Shown here in pieces: positions 9,300 through 17,718 of a stretch of DNA of 64,000 nt. The stretch's first letter is position 1, and every line of letters starts with the position of its first letter. Made by a program: the position numbers and the translations under genes. Under the pieces are notes generated by a model. That model worked only from the letters and a program-made list of their open reading frames with translations. It had not been told where the DNA came from and ran no database searches. Origin of the DNA: CALBPI01 sp963922335 (GTDB lineage: Bacteria; Pseudomonadota; Gammaproteobacteria; Steroidobacterales; Woeseiaceae); assembly GCA_963922335.1 (NCBI GenBank), contig CAWUIB010000009.1:117018-181017 (forward strand). Direction: 5' to 3'.

Positions 9300-10393
9300 C
9301 GGGTGTCGAGCGTCGCCGCTTCCGTGATCTCCTGATAGCGTGTAGATCGCTTCTGAAACGCGCTGAGTGAGGCATAGATACGACGCGCCTTTTCGTCGCG
9401 TGCGACCAATTCATCCATCACTTCCTGCGAGTAGCGTCGCAAAGTGCGCAACACATCATCGGGGAATCGTCGAATCTCCACGTCCGGATTCTCGCTCAAT
9501 GATTCCAGAGCCTCCGCGTTGCGCCAGGTGTACTCGGCCAACATGTCGCAATTCACGGACTGACAGCATACCCGCACGATTTCCTTCAAATCTTCGGGGA
9601 GCGACGCCCACGCATCCGCGTTGATCATCGCCTCCAACGTGGGGCCTGGCTCGTGCCAACCCGGGTAGTAGTAATAACGCGCAATGCGCGGGAACCCGAA
9701 AGTGACGTCATTGTAAGGACCAACCCATTCGGTGGCGTCGATGTTGCCCGTCTGGAGTGCCGTGAAGAGTTCACCCCCGGGCAGGGTCACGGGCAGGCCA
9801 CCAGCCCGTCTCAGTGCTTCCCCACCCATGCCAGGGATACGCATCTTAAGGTCCTTGAGATCCTCCACCGAGTTGATCTCGCGATTGAACCAGCCGCCCA
9901 TCTGGGTGCCGGTGTTACCGGCAGGAAAAGGCACCAGGTTGAATGGCGCATACAGATCTCGCCACAGCTCAAGACCGTCGCCGTAGTACATCCAGGCGTC
10001 CATTTCCGCCGCGTTCAGGCCAAACGGTATGGTGGTCAGAAGCTGGGCCGCTTCGACCTTTGCTTTCCAGTAGTAAGGCGCACCGTGACCAATTTCGGCG
10101 GTGCCCTGTGACACTGCGTTGAACACCTCAAACGCGGGGACGAGCTCACCAGCAGCATAGACCTTGATCTTCAGTCGTCCACCGGATGCAGTCTCGATCC
10201 GCTTCGCAAGATTCGTGGCGCCCGAACCGAGTCCCGGCAAATTGGGAGGCCACGTGGTGACCATCTTCCAACTGAACGTCTGCTGCGGCGCGGCGTCCGC
10301 GCTCTGCGCACATTCATTCGACTGGCCGCAACCTGCCACTCCTGCCGCGACCAATCCGGCTCCGGCGCCCTTCAAAAAACGTCTGCGTTGCAC
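9290..10393 (-). CDS. TRAP transporter periplasmic binding protein (DctP/TakP type) with Tat signal
   Basis: I place the start at GTG 10393, giving 367 residues that begin with a twin-arginine signal (RRRFLKGAG, then a hydrophobic run ending AGCG); upstream in-frame codons give an implausible leader. The mature protein resembles the TakP group that binds 2-oxo monocarboxylates: WKMVTTWPPN, then EIGHGAPYYW, GGWFNREI, KMRIPG and WVGPYNDVTFGF. The signal's AGCG could also be a lipobox, so a lipoprotein form is possible. It stands alone, more than 6 kb from the DctQM permeases at 781-2654, which may be its partners. tatABC, needed for its export, lies just downstream on the other strand. Confidence 0.92.
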   Translation of the reverse strand: MQRRRFLKGAGAGLVAAGVAGCGQSNECAQSADAAPQQTFSWKMVTTWPPNLPGLGSGATNLAKRIETASGGRLKIKVYAAGELVPAFEVFNAVSQGTAEIGHGAPYYWKAKVEAAQLLTTIPFGLNAAEMDAWMYYGDGLELWRDLYAPFNLVPFPAGNTGTQMGGWFNREINSVEDLKDLKMRIPGMGGEALRRAGGLPVTLPGGELFTALQTGNIDATEWVGPYNDVTFGFPRIARYYYYPGWHEPGPTLEAMINADAWASLPEDLKEIVRVCCQSVNCDMLAEYTWRNAEALESLSENPDVEIRRFPDDVLRTLRRYSQEVMDELVARDEKARRIYASLSAFQKRSTRYQEITEAATLDTRQL

Positions 10394-10599
10394 GGCGACT
10401 CCCCTATTCGCTGTTGCGAGGCAGTATCCCACAGCACCAACCCAGACGGCAGTACCTCCGCTGCCCGCCTCCTTGCGGTTCGCCATTCCCTGGCGCAGCG
10501 GCAGCACCACCGTCAGTTAAACTACTGTGGCGCGGTCGTTGCTTCTTCGTCAGAATCTCGACGGCTTTAACAACTTCTGTTGGCTACAAAGGAAACGCC
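10394..10599. other. Gap between divergent dctP-like and dtd genes
   Basis: About 206 bp of non-coding sequence between the GTG of the TRAP binding protein and the ATG of dtd. A Shine-Dalgarno-like AAAGGA lies just before dtd. The gap must hold both promoters, but I see no convincing -35/-10 pair on either strand and no repeat. A longer open frame from 10414 that runs into dtd is a frame extension, because homology to dtd begins only at 10600. Confidence 0.5.
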
Positions 10600-11046
10600 A
10601 TGATTGGGTTGCTGCAACGAGTCCGCTCGGCAAGTGTCGACGTCGGCGGTGACCGGGTTGCTGCGATCGACACGGGGCTGCTTGTCCTCGTCGGTGTAGA
10701 AGCGCACGACGACCAGGACTCGGCGAGGGCGCTGGCGCAGCGGATCGCGAATTATCGTGTGTTCGCGGACGACAACGGCAAGATGAATTTGAGCACTCTA
10801 ACCCTTGGTCACGCAATTCTTGCGGTACCGCAATTCACATTAGTCGCCGATACCGAACGCGGCCGCAGACCCAGTTTTTCGCGCGGCGCACCTCCCGAAG
10901 TGGGCGAAAAGTGCTTCACGGCCTTTGTGTCAGCGCTTCAGGAACTGGGCGTGGCGACCCAAACCGGGGTTTTCGGGGCAGATATGCAGGTCAATCTCTG
11001 TAACGACGGCCCTGTAACATTCTGGTTACAGACACCGGCCACATAG
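10600..11046 (+). CDS. dtd: D-aminoacyl-tRNA deacylase
   Basis: A 148-residue enzyme that hydrolyses D-amino acids, and glycine mischarged on tRNA-Ala, from tRNA. The start at ATG 10600 is preceded by AAAGGA and gives the canonical N-terminus MIGLLQRVRSASV. The family's two cross-subunit active-site motifs are present: SQFTL-type (here VPQFTLVADT, with Pro replacing the usual Ser before Gln) and the Gly-Pro motif near the end (NDGPVTFWL). Length is standard. The gene stands alone ahead of the tat operon. Confidence 0.96.
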   Translation: MIGLLQRVRSASVDVGGDRVAAIDTGLLVLVGVEAHDDQDSARALAQRIANYRVFADDNGKMNLSTLTLGHAILAVPQFTLVADTERGRRPSFSRGAPPEVGEKCFTAFVSALQELGVATQTGVFGADMQVNLCNDGPVTFWLQTPAT

Positions 11047-11086
11047 CAGTGATACCGTCGCGCGTCACAGTTTCGGCGGCCTGCGC

Positions 11087-11115
11087 TTGCAGGTCTGCTG
11101 TGCGGACCTTATCTA
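11087..11115 (+). promoter_or_regulatory. Putative sigma-70 promoter for tatABC
   Basis: TTGCAG at 11087-11092 and TATCTA at 11110-11115 are separated by 17 bp, and this pair lies about 47 bp before the tatA start. The match to consensus is moderate. It is the best candidate in the 115-bp gap between dtd and tatA. Confidence 0.4.
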
Positions 11116-11161
11116 AAGTATGATGAACGGCTACGCCGTGTAACCCAACGAGAGGAACACC

Positions 11162-11404
11162 ATGTTTGGACCTGGAGGCATCAGCGTTTGGCAGCTGTTG
11201 ATCATTCTTGCGATCGTGCTGGCCATATTCGGCACCAAGCGCTTCAAGAACATCGGATCTGACCTTGGCTCGGCGATCAAGGGCTTCAAGAGTGCTATGG
11301 ATAACGAGAGCGCTAAATCAGAGCCCACGAAGTCGATCAGTGACGGTGAGGATGCGACCTTCGAAGGCACGACCGAGAAGGCCGAATCCGAAAAAAGCTC
11401 CTAG
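11162..11404 (+). CDS. tatA: Sec-independent protein translocase subunit TatA
   Basis: An 80-residue protein with the TatA layout: a short periplasmic end, one membrane helix (WQLLIILAIVLAIFG), the FGTKRFKNIGSDLGSAIKGFK amphipathic helix, and an acidic tail. TatA oligomers form the passage through which folded twin-arginine substrates cross the inner membrane. A GAGAGGAA ribosome-binding site precedes the ATG. It is the first gene of tatABC; the TRAP binding protein at 9290-10393 is a likely local substrate of the pathway. Confidence 0.96.
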   Translation: MFGPGGISVWQLLIILAIVLAIFGTKRFKNIGSDLGSAIKGFKSAMDNESAKSEPTKSISDGEDATFEGTTEKAESEKSS

Positions 11405-11431
11405 CGTACGCTCTCAACTGGATGAGCCACT

Positions 11432-11821
11432 ATGTTCAGCGGGCCTGAATTTCTGCTGATTTTTCTGATCATGTTGATCGTGCTCGGACCTGTCCGCATG
11501 GCCGAGGTTGCGAAGAAGGTCGGGAAATTCATTGGCTACGCGAAACGCACCGCCAGCAACCTGCAATATCAGCTTGAGGACGAGCTGGAATTGCAGAAAA
11601 TCCGCGAACAGCTGCCAACGCGCGTCGATCTGGAGTCATCTCTCGGGATTGACGAGTTGAAGAAAGACGTCAACAAGCTGAACAAACCGTTTGTCGATCT
11701 GCCCGCGACCCCGGTTCCCGAGCCGGACAGCGCCGCCAGTGAAGCTGTCGCGGAAGCGGAACCTTCGGCTGATCTGGATAGCTCCGCACCGCCGAAGGGC
11801 GAGCAAGAAGCGAAGACATGA
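11432..11821 (+). CDS. tatB: Sec-independent protein translocase subunit TatB
   Basis: A 129-residue protein with a single N-terminal membrane helix (FLLIFLIMLIVLGPVRMAEVAKKVG) and the Gly-Pro hinge that distinguishes TatB from TatA's Phe-Gly. A long amphipathic helix and a Pro/Glu-rich tail follow. TatB with TatC forms the receptor for twin-arginine signal peptides. Its stop overlaps the tatC start by 4 nt, so translation is coupled. Confidence 0.95.
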   Translation: MFSGPEFLLIFLIMLIVLGPVRMAEVAKKVGKFIGYAKRTASNLQYQLEDELELQKIREQLPTRVDLESSLGIDELKKDVNKLNKPFVDLPATPVPEPDSAASEAVAEAEPSADLDSSAPPKGEQEAKT

Positions 11822-12630
11822 GCCGCGTCGACGAAGACCAGCTGCCGGATGAAGACGACGATCTCGCCGGACACGATGATTCGCTGGAGGAAGGCACGCT
11901 GCTCTCACACCTTCTGGAGTTGCGCGATCGGCTCCTGAAATCGTTTATCGCCGTGATCGCGGTCTTCGTGGTTTTGCTCCCGTTCGCAAAGCAGATTCTC
12001 GAGATCGCTTCGGCACCGGTGCGTGCTGCGCTGCCAAACGGCACTGACATGATCGCCATTGACCCGCTGTCCGTCGTATTCGTGCCGCTGAAGCTCGCCT
12101 TTTTCACTGCGATATTTATTGCGATCCCCGTCATTCTGTATCAGACGTGGGCGTTCGTGGCTCCGGGCCTGTACAAAAAGGAAAAGCGCTTTGCGGTGCC
12201 GCTGCTGGCAAGCAGCATCATTCTTTTTTACCTCGGCATCTTGTTCGCATTCTTCGTGGTAATGCCGCTGGTGTTCAATTTCGTGATTGCTTTCGCACCC
12301 GACACGGTGGCGAACATGCCGGACATCGCGAGTTACGTGAGCTTCATGCTGCCGCTGTTCCTGGCATTTGGCATCGCTTTCGAAGTGCCCGTAGCGACGG
12401 TCTTGTTGTGCTGGGCGGGAATAACAACACCAGAGAAACTGGCGAGCATTCGATCTTATGTTTTTCTCGGATGCTTCGTCGTCGGTATGTTCCTGACACC
12501 GCCAGACGTTTTCAGTCAGACGCTGTTGGCGATCCCGGTCTACCTGCTCTTCGAGCTGGGTATCCTGTTTTCACGGACCATGCTTAAGAATCGGCAGAAA
12601 GCCGAGGAAACGGACGCCGAAGCGACGTAG
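11818..12630 (+). CDS. tatC: Sec-independent protein translocase subunit TatC
   Basis: A 270-residue polytopic membrane protein with six hydrophobic segments. Core motifs are LLSHLLELRDRLLKS at the first helix, the FAPGLYKKEKR-type loop (here FVAPGLYKKEKRF), and MLPLFLAFGIAFEVPV. TatC recognises the twin-arginine motif. The protein carries an acidic N-terminal extension of about 25 residues before the first helix, longer than in the E. coli protein. The gene ends 3 nt before the convergent small lipoprotein gene. Confidence 0.96.
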   Translation: MSRVDEDQLPDEDDDLAGHDDSLEEGTLLSHLLELRDRLLKSFIAVIAVFVVLLPFAKQILEIASAPVRAALPNGTDMIAIDPLSVVFVPLKLAFFTAIFIAIPVILYQTWAFVAPGLYKKEKRFAVPLLASSIILFYLGILFAFFVVMPLVFNFVIAFAPDTVANMPDIASYVSFMLPLFLAFGIAFEVPVATVLLCWAGITTPEKLASIRSYVFLGCFVVGMFLTPPDVFSQTLLAIPVYLLFELGILFSRTMLKNRQKAEETDAEAT

Positions 12631-12633
12631 TCG

Positions 12634-12858
12634 CTAGCCAATACCGCGTCGGCGCAGCGCTTCTTCGATCGTCAGCGCACCGGACTCATCGAGATCATCC
12701 CGATCAATAACCGTCTTGCGCCGCGGATCCTCGCGGTCACCACTGGGTGGCAGGCGTGTGCCTGTCGCAGGCTCAGGCTTTTCTGCACCGCTGTAAACAC
12801 CGTCGCTGGACGCGCAACCGGCAATCGCGAGGATCAATAGCAACATCACCTTCTTCAT
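12634..12858 (-). CDS. Small predicted lipoprotein, function unknown
   Basis: A 74-residue peptide with a lysine start (MKKVMLLLILAIAGC) and a good lipobox (IAGC, Cys15). The mature part is hydrophilic and ends with a predicted short acidic helix, DESGALTIEEALRRRGIG. I recognise no family. It is convergent with tatC (3-nt gap) and divergent from the POT transporter, so it is transcribed alone. The clear signal sequence is the main reason to accept so small a gene. Confidence 0.65.
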   Translation of the reverse strand: MKKVMLLLILAIAGCASSDGVYSGAEKPEPATGTRLPPSGDREDPRRKTVIDRDDLDESGALTIEEALRRRGIG

Positions 12859-12967
12859 GATCTAAAGACTACAGCAAACCGGGGTAGTCAGACAGTGAAC
12901 AAGGCCCGAACTGCCGCACAACGGCTCCCGACTGGTAGACTCTGGCAAAAATCCTGGAGGGGGTTAC

Positions 12968-14476
12968 ATGTCAGCAAACGCTGCTGAGACGAGCGCTTCG
13001 TCTTTCGGCGGGCACCCACGCGCGCTCGCTACGCTGTTCTTCACCGAGATGTGGGAGCGATTCAGTTTCTATGGAATGCGGGGCCTCCTACTGCTCTTCA
13101 TGACCAGCCAGATTGTCGATGGCGGGCTGGGATTCACGGACGGCATAGCGACTGCGATTTATGGCATCTATCTCGCTTCCGTCTACCTATTTTCGCTTCC
13201 TGGAGGATGGATCGCAGACAGGCTCCTGGGTGCGCAGCGATCCGTTTGGTACGGCGGTATCGTGATCATGATTGGGCACTTCGTCCTCGCGGTGCCAGCT
13301 ACAGAGACGTTCTTTTTGGGGCTGGTCCTGGTAGTTCTTGGCACCGGATTACTAAAGCCAAACATTAGCGCAATCGTCGGCGAACTCTACCCGCAGGGTG
13401 ACGCCCGCAGAGACGCAGGGTTCACCATTTTCTACATGGGGATCAATCTGGGCAGCTTCCTCGGCGCGTTGGTTTGCGGCTGGCTCGGAGAGAGCGAGTC
13501 TTTTGGCTGGCATTATGGTTTCGGCGCTGCTGGTGTTGGAATGCTCTTTGGTCTTATCCAGTACCGGCTCACACTGTCGAGCCTTGGGGATGCAGGGCGA
13601 CTTCCTACGCTCGATCCAAGCAACCCCGAAGATGCGAGAAAAATGACTCGCGGCGGCGTTGCTGTTGGTATCGCGCTCGGCTTCATCACGCTGGCTGTGC
13701 TCGGCGCAATCTTTGGGGTCTACACGATCGATGCTCTGCTGATGGCGAAAGTACTTGGCATTGTGATCCTGGTAGTAGCGCTCCTGTATTTCTTCTACAT
13801 ATTTGCATTCGGTCAGCTGGATGGTGTCGAAACGCGTCGGATGGTCGTTGTGGTCGTGCTGTTCTTCGCCGCTGCTACGTTCTGGAGCGGTTTCGAACAA
13901 GCGGGATCCTCACTGAACCTTTTCGCAGAACGCTACACAGACCGTATGGTCATGGATTTCGAAATCCCTGCATCCTGGTTTCAGTCACTAAATGCGTTTT
14001 TCATTTTTACAATCGCGCCCTTCGTCGCAGCGTTCTGGGTATGGCTGGCCAAGCGGAATCTGGAGCCCTCGACACCCTTCAAGTTCGCCATTGGGCTCAT
14101 ATTCCTGGCGCTTGGATTCGTGACCATGATTGGGGCCTCAATGCTTGTGGCGGCGGGCAGCAAGGTGCTTCCCACCTGGTTGATCATGACGTATCTGCTC
14201 CACACACTCGGCGAATTGACACTCTCGCCCGTCGGACTGTCGGCGACCACAAAACTAGCTCCGAAGCGTTTCGTAGGGCAAATGATGGGCATTTGGTTTC
14301 TTGCCACCTCGTTCGGCAGCTTAATTTCAGGACTCGTTGCTGGCACCTTCGACGCGGAGAATATTCAGGCCTACCCAGGCCAGTATCTCAACATCGTTCT
14401 GTTCATTGGGGGCGCCGGTGTCTTGATGTTGTTGTTCGTCAAACCGATCAAGAGTTTGATGGGTGGCGTCAAGTAG
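12968..14476 (+). CDS. Proton-dependent oligopeptide transporter (POT/PTR family)
   Basis: A 502-residue major-facilitator protein with about 14 hydrophobic segments, typical for bacterial POT transporters, which import di- and tripeptides with protons. The signature FFTEMWERFSFYGMRGLLLLFM (E-x-x-E-R-F-x-[FY]-Y-G class) is at the first helix, and the second family stretch GxxxKPNISAIVGELY with FTIFYMGINLGSF follows near residues 120-160. A strong GGAGGGGG ribosome-binding site sits before the ATG. It overlaps the following membrane-protein gene by 14 nt. Confidence 0.95.
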   Translation: MSANAAETSASSFGGHPRALATLFFTEMWERFSFYGMRGLLLLFMTSQIVDGGLGFTDGIATAIYGIYLASVYLFSLPGGWIADRLLGAQRSVWYGGIVIMIGHFVLAVPATETFFLGLVLVVLGTGLLKPNISAIVGELYPQGDARRDAGFTIFYMGINLGSFLGALVCGWLGESESFGWHYGFGAAGVGMLFGLIQYRLTLSSLGDAGRLPTLDPSNPEDARKMTRGGVAVGIALGFITLAVLGAIFGVYTIDALLMAKVLGIVILVVALLYFFYIFAFGQLDGVETRRMVVVVVLFFAAATFWSGFEQAGSSLNLFAERYTDRMVMDFEIPASWFQSLNAFFIFTIAPFVAAFWVWLAKRNLEPSTPFKFAIGLIFLALGFVTMIGASMLVAAGSKVLPTWLIMTYLLHTLGELTLSPVGLSATTKLAPKRFVGQMMGIWFLATSFGSLISGLVAGTFDAENIQAYPGQYLNIVLFIGGAGVLMLLFVKPIKSLMGGVK

Positions 14477-15212
14477 TCCGAGCTCCCAAGTGAAACTCGC
14501 ATCACCGGCACAGGTGCTGGTGGCGGGTCTCATGGCCGGACCGATCGCCGGGTTCTGGCTACTCGTGACGAATTACCGGGCGCGTGGCAATCGCGGTGCA
14601 CTATGGACGGCTGCCGCAACCGGGATTGCACTCACCGTGTTGTTGATCGTGTTGATGATGAAGGCGCCCACGGATCTTCCAAACTGGATCTTCTGGCTGT
14701 TGACGACGAGCATGCTTGCGGTTTGGATCGGCATCGGGCCGCCGTTTACCGATCCACAAGCAGAAGATGTCGCTGAATTCGGTGGATGGGGTCGGCCTAT
14801 CGGTGTCATGGCCGTCACGATCGTATGGCTGTTTCCGTTGATGATTGCCCTTGGGTTACTGCTGCCCTCACAACCAATCAATACCCACGTATCCGGGGAC
14901 TCCTACGTCTATTACGAGGGTTACGCGACGCGCGGCGATGCGATTGATCTCGTCACCGAGCTGCGTCAACAAGGCGTGATCAGTCGCTATGATAATTGGG
15001 CGCTCACGCTCAGATTTCCGACCGATAATGCCGCCAATGTCGAGCTTGAGGTCTACGCGCCATTCTCCGATGCCCAGACCGCGACGCGTATTGCCAACGC
15101 CTTCAAGCCGGTTATCAAGCAGCTACAAACCGATCTCTACGCGCCGCGAGCCGTGCACCTGCGTGTCACGGGATTCCTGTTCGAGCGTACGCTTGCTGAA
15201 ACTGCAACTTGA
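14463..15212 (+). CDS. Membrane protein of unknown function
   Basis: A 249-residue protein. Four hydrophobic stretches lie in the first 140 residues (around 18-36, 48-66, 75-90 and 112-135), followed by a soluble C-terminal half of about 100 residues ending in LHLRVTGFLFERTLAETAT. I recognise no family motif. The start overlaps the end of the POT gene by 14 nt; a GTG at 14490 is an alternative start. The overlap suggests co-expression with the peptide transporter, but nothing in the sequence shows a shared function. Confidence 0.7.
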   Translation: MASSSPSSQVKLASPAQVLVAGLMAGPIAGFWLLVTNYRARGNRGALWTAAATGIALTVLLIVLMMKAPTDLPNWIFWLLTTSMLAVWIGIGPPFTDPQAEDVAEFGGWGRPIGVMAVTIVWLFPLMIALGLLLPSQPINTHVSGDSYVYYEGYATRGDAIDLVTELRQQGVISRYDNWALTLRFPTDNAANVELEVYAPFSDAQTATRIANAFKPVIKQLQTDLYAPRAVHLRVTGFLFERTLAETAT

Positions 15213-15318
15213 CGGTATTTGCGACTTTTTGTCACGCATTGAAGATACAACCCGTGCTAGGGTCGGGAGCAAGGTGCACAAGGATTAAAGGATCGATCCG
15301 TCCCCGGTATTTCCCGCC

Positions 15319-16965
15319 ATGCACAAAATGAAATCTCTCCGGTTTTGTCTCGCAATCGCGCTTGGCTTGACGAGCGTTGTTGGACCTTCGATTGCGCTTG
15401 CCGATGAAGCGCGCAACAAGCGTTTCGAGCGACTCGAAGCCGAAGGCGTGCGTATCCGCAACATCACGATCGTGCGCCAGAAGATCTTCGACCTCGCTAA
15501 TCCCGACGAAGACAAATGGCTGTATCGGGCGGCTAACAAAGTGCATGTCGTCACCCAGGAATTCGTTGTGCGCGCACAGCTGTTGTTTGAGGAAGGGGAG
15601 GCGCTGACCGCCCAATCCATCGAGGAAACAGAACGTGTCCTGCGTCGAAACAGCTATATTTTCGATGTACTTATCGACGCCGATCGTGTCAGTGAAAACG
15701 AGGTCGACATCACGGTAGAGACGAGGGACAACTGGACGCTATTTCCTCAGCTCGGTTTCTCGCAGCAGGGCGGACAGACCGAATACCTGCTAGGCGTTCA
15801 AGAGGGCAACCTGCTCGGGACGGGCGGCGAACTCGCGTTCAGCATAGAAGATGATGGCGATAGGGAAAGCACGCTGCTGAGGTACGGCAATCGTAACTTC
15901 CGCGGGACTTGGTGGCGCTTCGAAGCCGGGTTTCGAGACAGCGATGATGGTGACGCTCAGCGCCTGCGTCTGATTCGACCGTTTTTCTCGCTCGATAGCC
16001 GCTGGACGGCGGGTCTCGATGCGACAGCCATCGAACAGGAAGAGCCACTATTTTCACGCGGTGACGAAGTCGCCGAATATCTCAGAGACCAGACCGACGT
16101 CACGCTCTGGTATGGATGGTCCAACGGTCTCGTTGACAACTGGTCGAGGCGGTGGATGGTCGGCTTCGCCATTCAGGACAACCGATTCGAGCCAGTCTTC
16201 GAACCCGGTCCGCTCGTTATCACTCCCGAGAACCGAGAACTTAGGTACCCCTTTGTTCGCTATGAAGCCATCGAAGATCGGTTTGTCCGTGCGACCAATC
16301 TGACGCGCATCGCAGTGACCGAAGACCTCTTCCTCGGCACTCGCTACAGCGCAACTTTCGGCTGGTTCGGTGCGAGCACCGGATCGAACAGAGACGGCGC
16401 GATCTTCGATATCGACTATGCCAGCAGCCTCGGCGACCCAACCAGCTACATCTTCAACTGGCGCGCTGGCGCCGACGGCCGTATCGAGGGTGGCGCGCTT
16501 CAGAACGGAAGATTCGAGTTTCAGGCGGGCTATTTGCGACGCCAGTCCGAGCGTACCTCGTGGTTTATTGGCGTCGAGTCCACCGTGGCACATGAGCCGG
16601 ATCTCGATCGACCCGTACAGCTCGGCGGACTGACAGGTCTAAGGGGATTCGACCGAGCGTTCGCCAACGGGGATGCGCGCGCGCTATTGACCCTGGAACA
16701 ACGACTGATCACCGATTGGTATCCGTTCAATTTGTTCAGAGTCGGCGGTGCAGCGTTTGTGGATGTCGGTCGAGTCTGGGGCGACGATATCACCGGTTTT
16801 TCCGAGGATCGTTATCTCAGCAATATTGGTTTAGGACTCCGTCTGATGAGTACAAGAGCCTCCAGCAACCGGATGCTGCACATAGACTTCGCTTATCCGC
16901 TGCAGAGCGGGATTGGTATTACCGGCGGGCTGCAGGTCTCCATTCAGGGGCGACGCGGCTTCTAG
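15319..16965 (+). CDS. BamA/TamA-like outer-membrane beta-barrel protein with one POTRA domain
   Basis: A 548-residue protein with a signal peptide (cleavage near ALA-DEA, about residue 29), one POTRA-like domain at about 35-135 (FEEGEALTAQSIEETERVLRRNSYIFDVLI, then VDITVETRDNW), and a barrel of alternating strands to the end. The barrel holds the Omp85 motif LRGF (GLTGLRGFDRAF) and ends in an aromatic residue (RRGF), as outer-membrane proteins do. Full BamA has five POTRA domains, so this is a smaller Omp85 relative whose cargo is unknown. A second in-frame ATG is at 15328. It ends 3 nt into the convergent lipase gene. Confidence 0.85.
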   Translation: MHKMKSLRFCLAIALGLTSVVGPSIALADEARNKRFERLEAEGVRIRNITIVRQKIFDLANPDEDKWLYRAANKVHVVTQEFVVRAQLLFEEGEALTAQSIEETERVLRRNSYIFDVLIDADRVSENEVDITVETRDNWTLFPQLGFSQQGGQTEYLLGVQEGNLLGTGGELAFSIEDDGDRESTLLRYGNRNFRGTWWRFEAGFRDSDDGDAQRLRLIRPFFSLDSRWTAGLDATAIEQEEPLFSRGDEVAEYLRDQTDVTLWYGWSNGLVDNWSRRWMVGFAIQDNRFEPVFEPGPLVITPENRELRYPFVRYEAIEDRFVRATNLTRIAVTEDLFLGTRYSATFGWFGASTGSNRDGAIFDIDYASSLGDPTSYIFNWRAGADGRIEGGALQNGRFEFQAGYLRRQSERTSWFIGVESTVAHEPDLDRPVQLGGLTGLRGFDRAFANGDARALLTLEQRLITDWYPFNLFRVGGAAFVDVGRVWGDDITGFSEDRYLSNIGLGLRLMSTRASSNRMLHIDFAYPLQSGIGITGGLQVSIQGRRGF

Positions 16966-17711
16966 TCGTCTTCCATATCGTTTTGCTTTGCAAATCGTCC
17001 GTGCTGCAGGAAGTGAATGACCTCGTCGTGCACTTCCGAACGACGCATTAGAAACGTATGCGTGTAGGGCACGGCGACGAAATCCGTCATGCCCTCGACC
17101 TTTGTCGATGCGACGCTGACCTTGCCATCGTCTGGATTCGGCAAGCTACGCGACAGGATCGGGTTCATTGTTGCCGTGCCTGCAATGATGCCGAGGGAAA
17201 AATCGACAGGCCCGAGCTTTGACGGAACGCTGTCATCGTCCGTGCCGAGCTGCATGCCGGCAGGCCCATTGAGCAGTTCGAAACCTGGACGATCTGACCA
17301 GTCGTCGACCACCTCACTGCCTTGATTAGGCGGCGCCATCATGACGACATGACCAAGTTTCGGGATGGAATGCTTCGACAAGTAGTAGCGCACAAGAATG
17401 CCGCCCATAGAGTGCGTCACGAAGTGAATGGCCGACGCGTCCTGTGCGCGGCACTTGGAAACCCCGCGACTCACCGCATCCTCGGAAAGCGTCTCAATCT
17501 TATCTTTGCGCGACGCATAGCCGATGTTGTGCACCGCGTATCCCACGTTCTCGAGCGCTTTTTCAACCGGCTTCATAGCACCCGCTGTGCGGGCGAGGCC
17601 ATGCAGTAAAACCACGCATTCGCCGCTTTGAATCGAGCGCTCCGGCTCGGTCGCATTCACAGCAAGCGGCAAGCCAACGAGCGCCGCGAGCAGGGACAAT
17701 GAGGTCTTCAC
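16962..17711 (-). CDS. Secreted alpha/beta hydrolase, lipase-like
   Basis: A 249-residue protein from a GTG at 17711, giving a clean signal peptide (VKTSLSLLAALVGLPLAVNA); longer frames give a poor leader. The hydrolase core shows VVLLHGLARTAGAM (oxyanion region), the nucleophile elbow THSMGG with Ser, a D in the LGPVDFSLG region, and a His in PYTHTFLMR near the end. It resembles periplasmic or extracellular esterases and triacylglycerol lipases of the PF00561/PF12697 group; the substrate is not predictable. Its start lies 7 nt after the stop of the upstream membrane protein, so the two form an operon. Confidence 0.85.
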   Translation of the reverse strand: MKTSLSLLAALVGLPLAVNATEPERSIQSGECVVLLHGLARTAGAMKPVEKALENVGYAVHNIGYASRKDKIETLSEDAVSRGVSKCRAQDASAIHFVTHSMGGILVRYYLSKHSIPKLGHVVMMAPPNQGSEVVDDWSDRPGFELLNGPAGMQLGTDDDSVPSKLGPVDFSLGIIAGTATMNPILSRSLPNPDDGKVSVASTKVEGMTDFVAVPYTHTFLMRRSEVHDEVIHFLQHGRFAKQNDMEDD

Positions 17712-17718
17712 GCCCACG

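Noticed and set aside
13474..14493. A 339-codon frame inside the POT transporter.
   Set aside because: Low-complexity Arg/Cys-rich shadow of a certain transporter gene.
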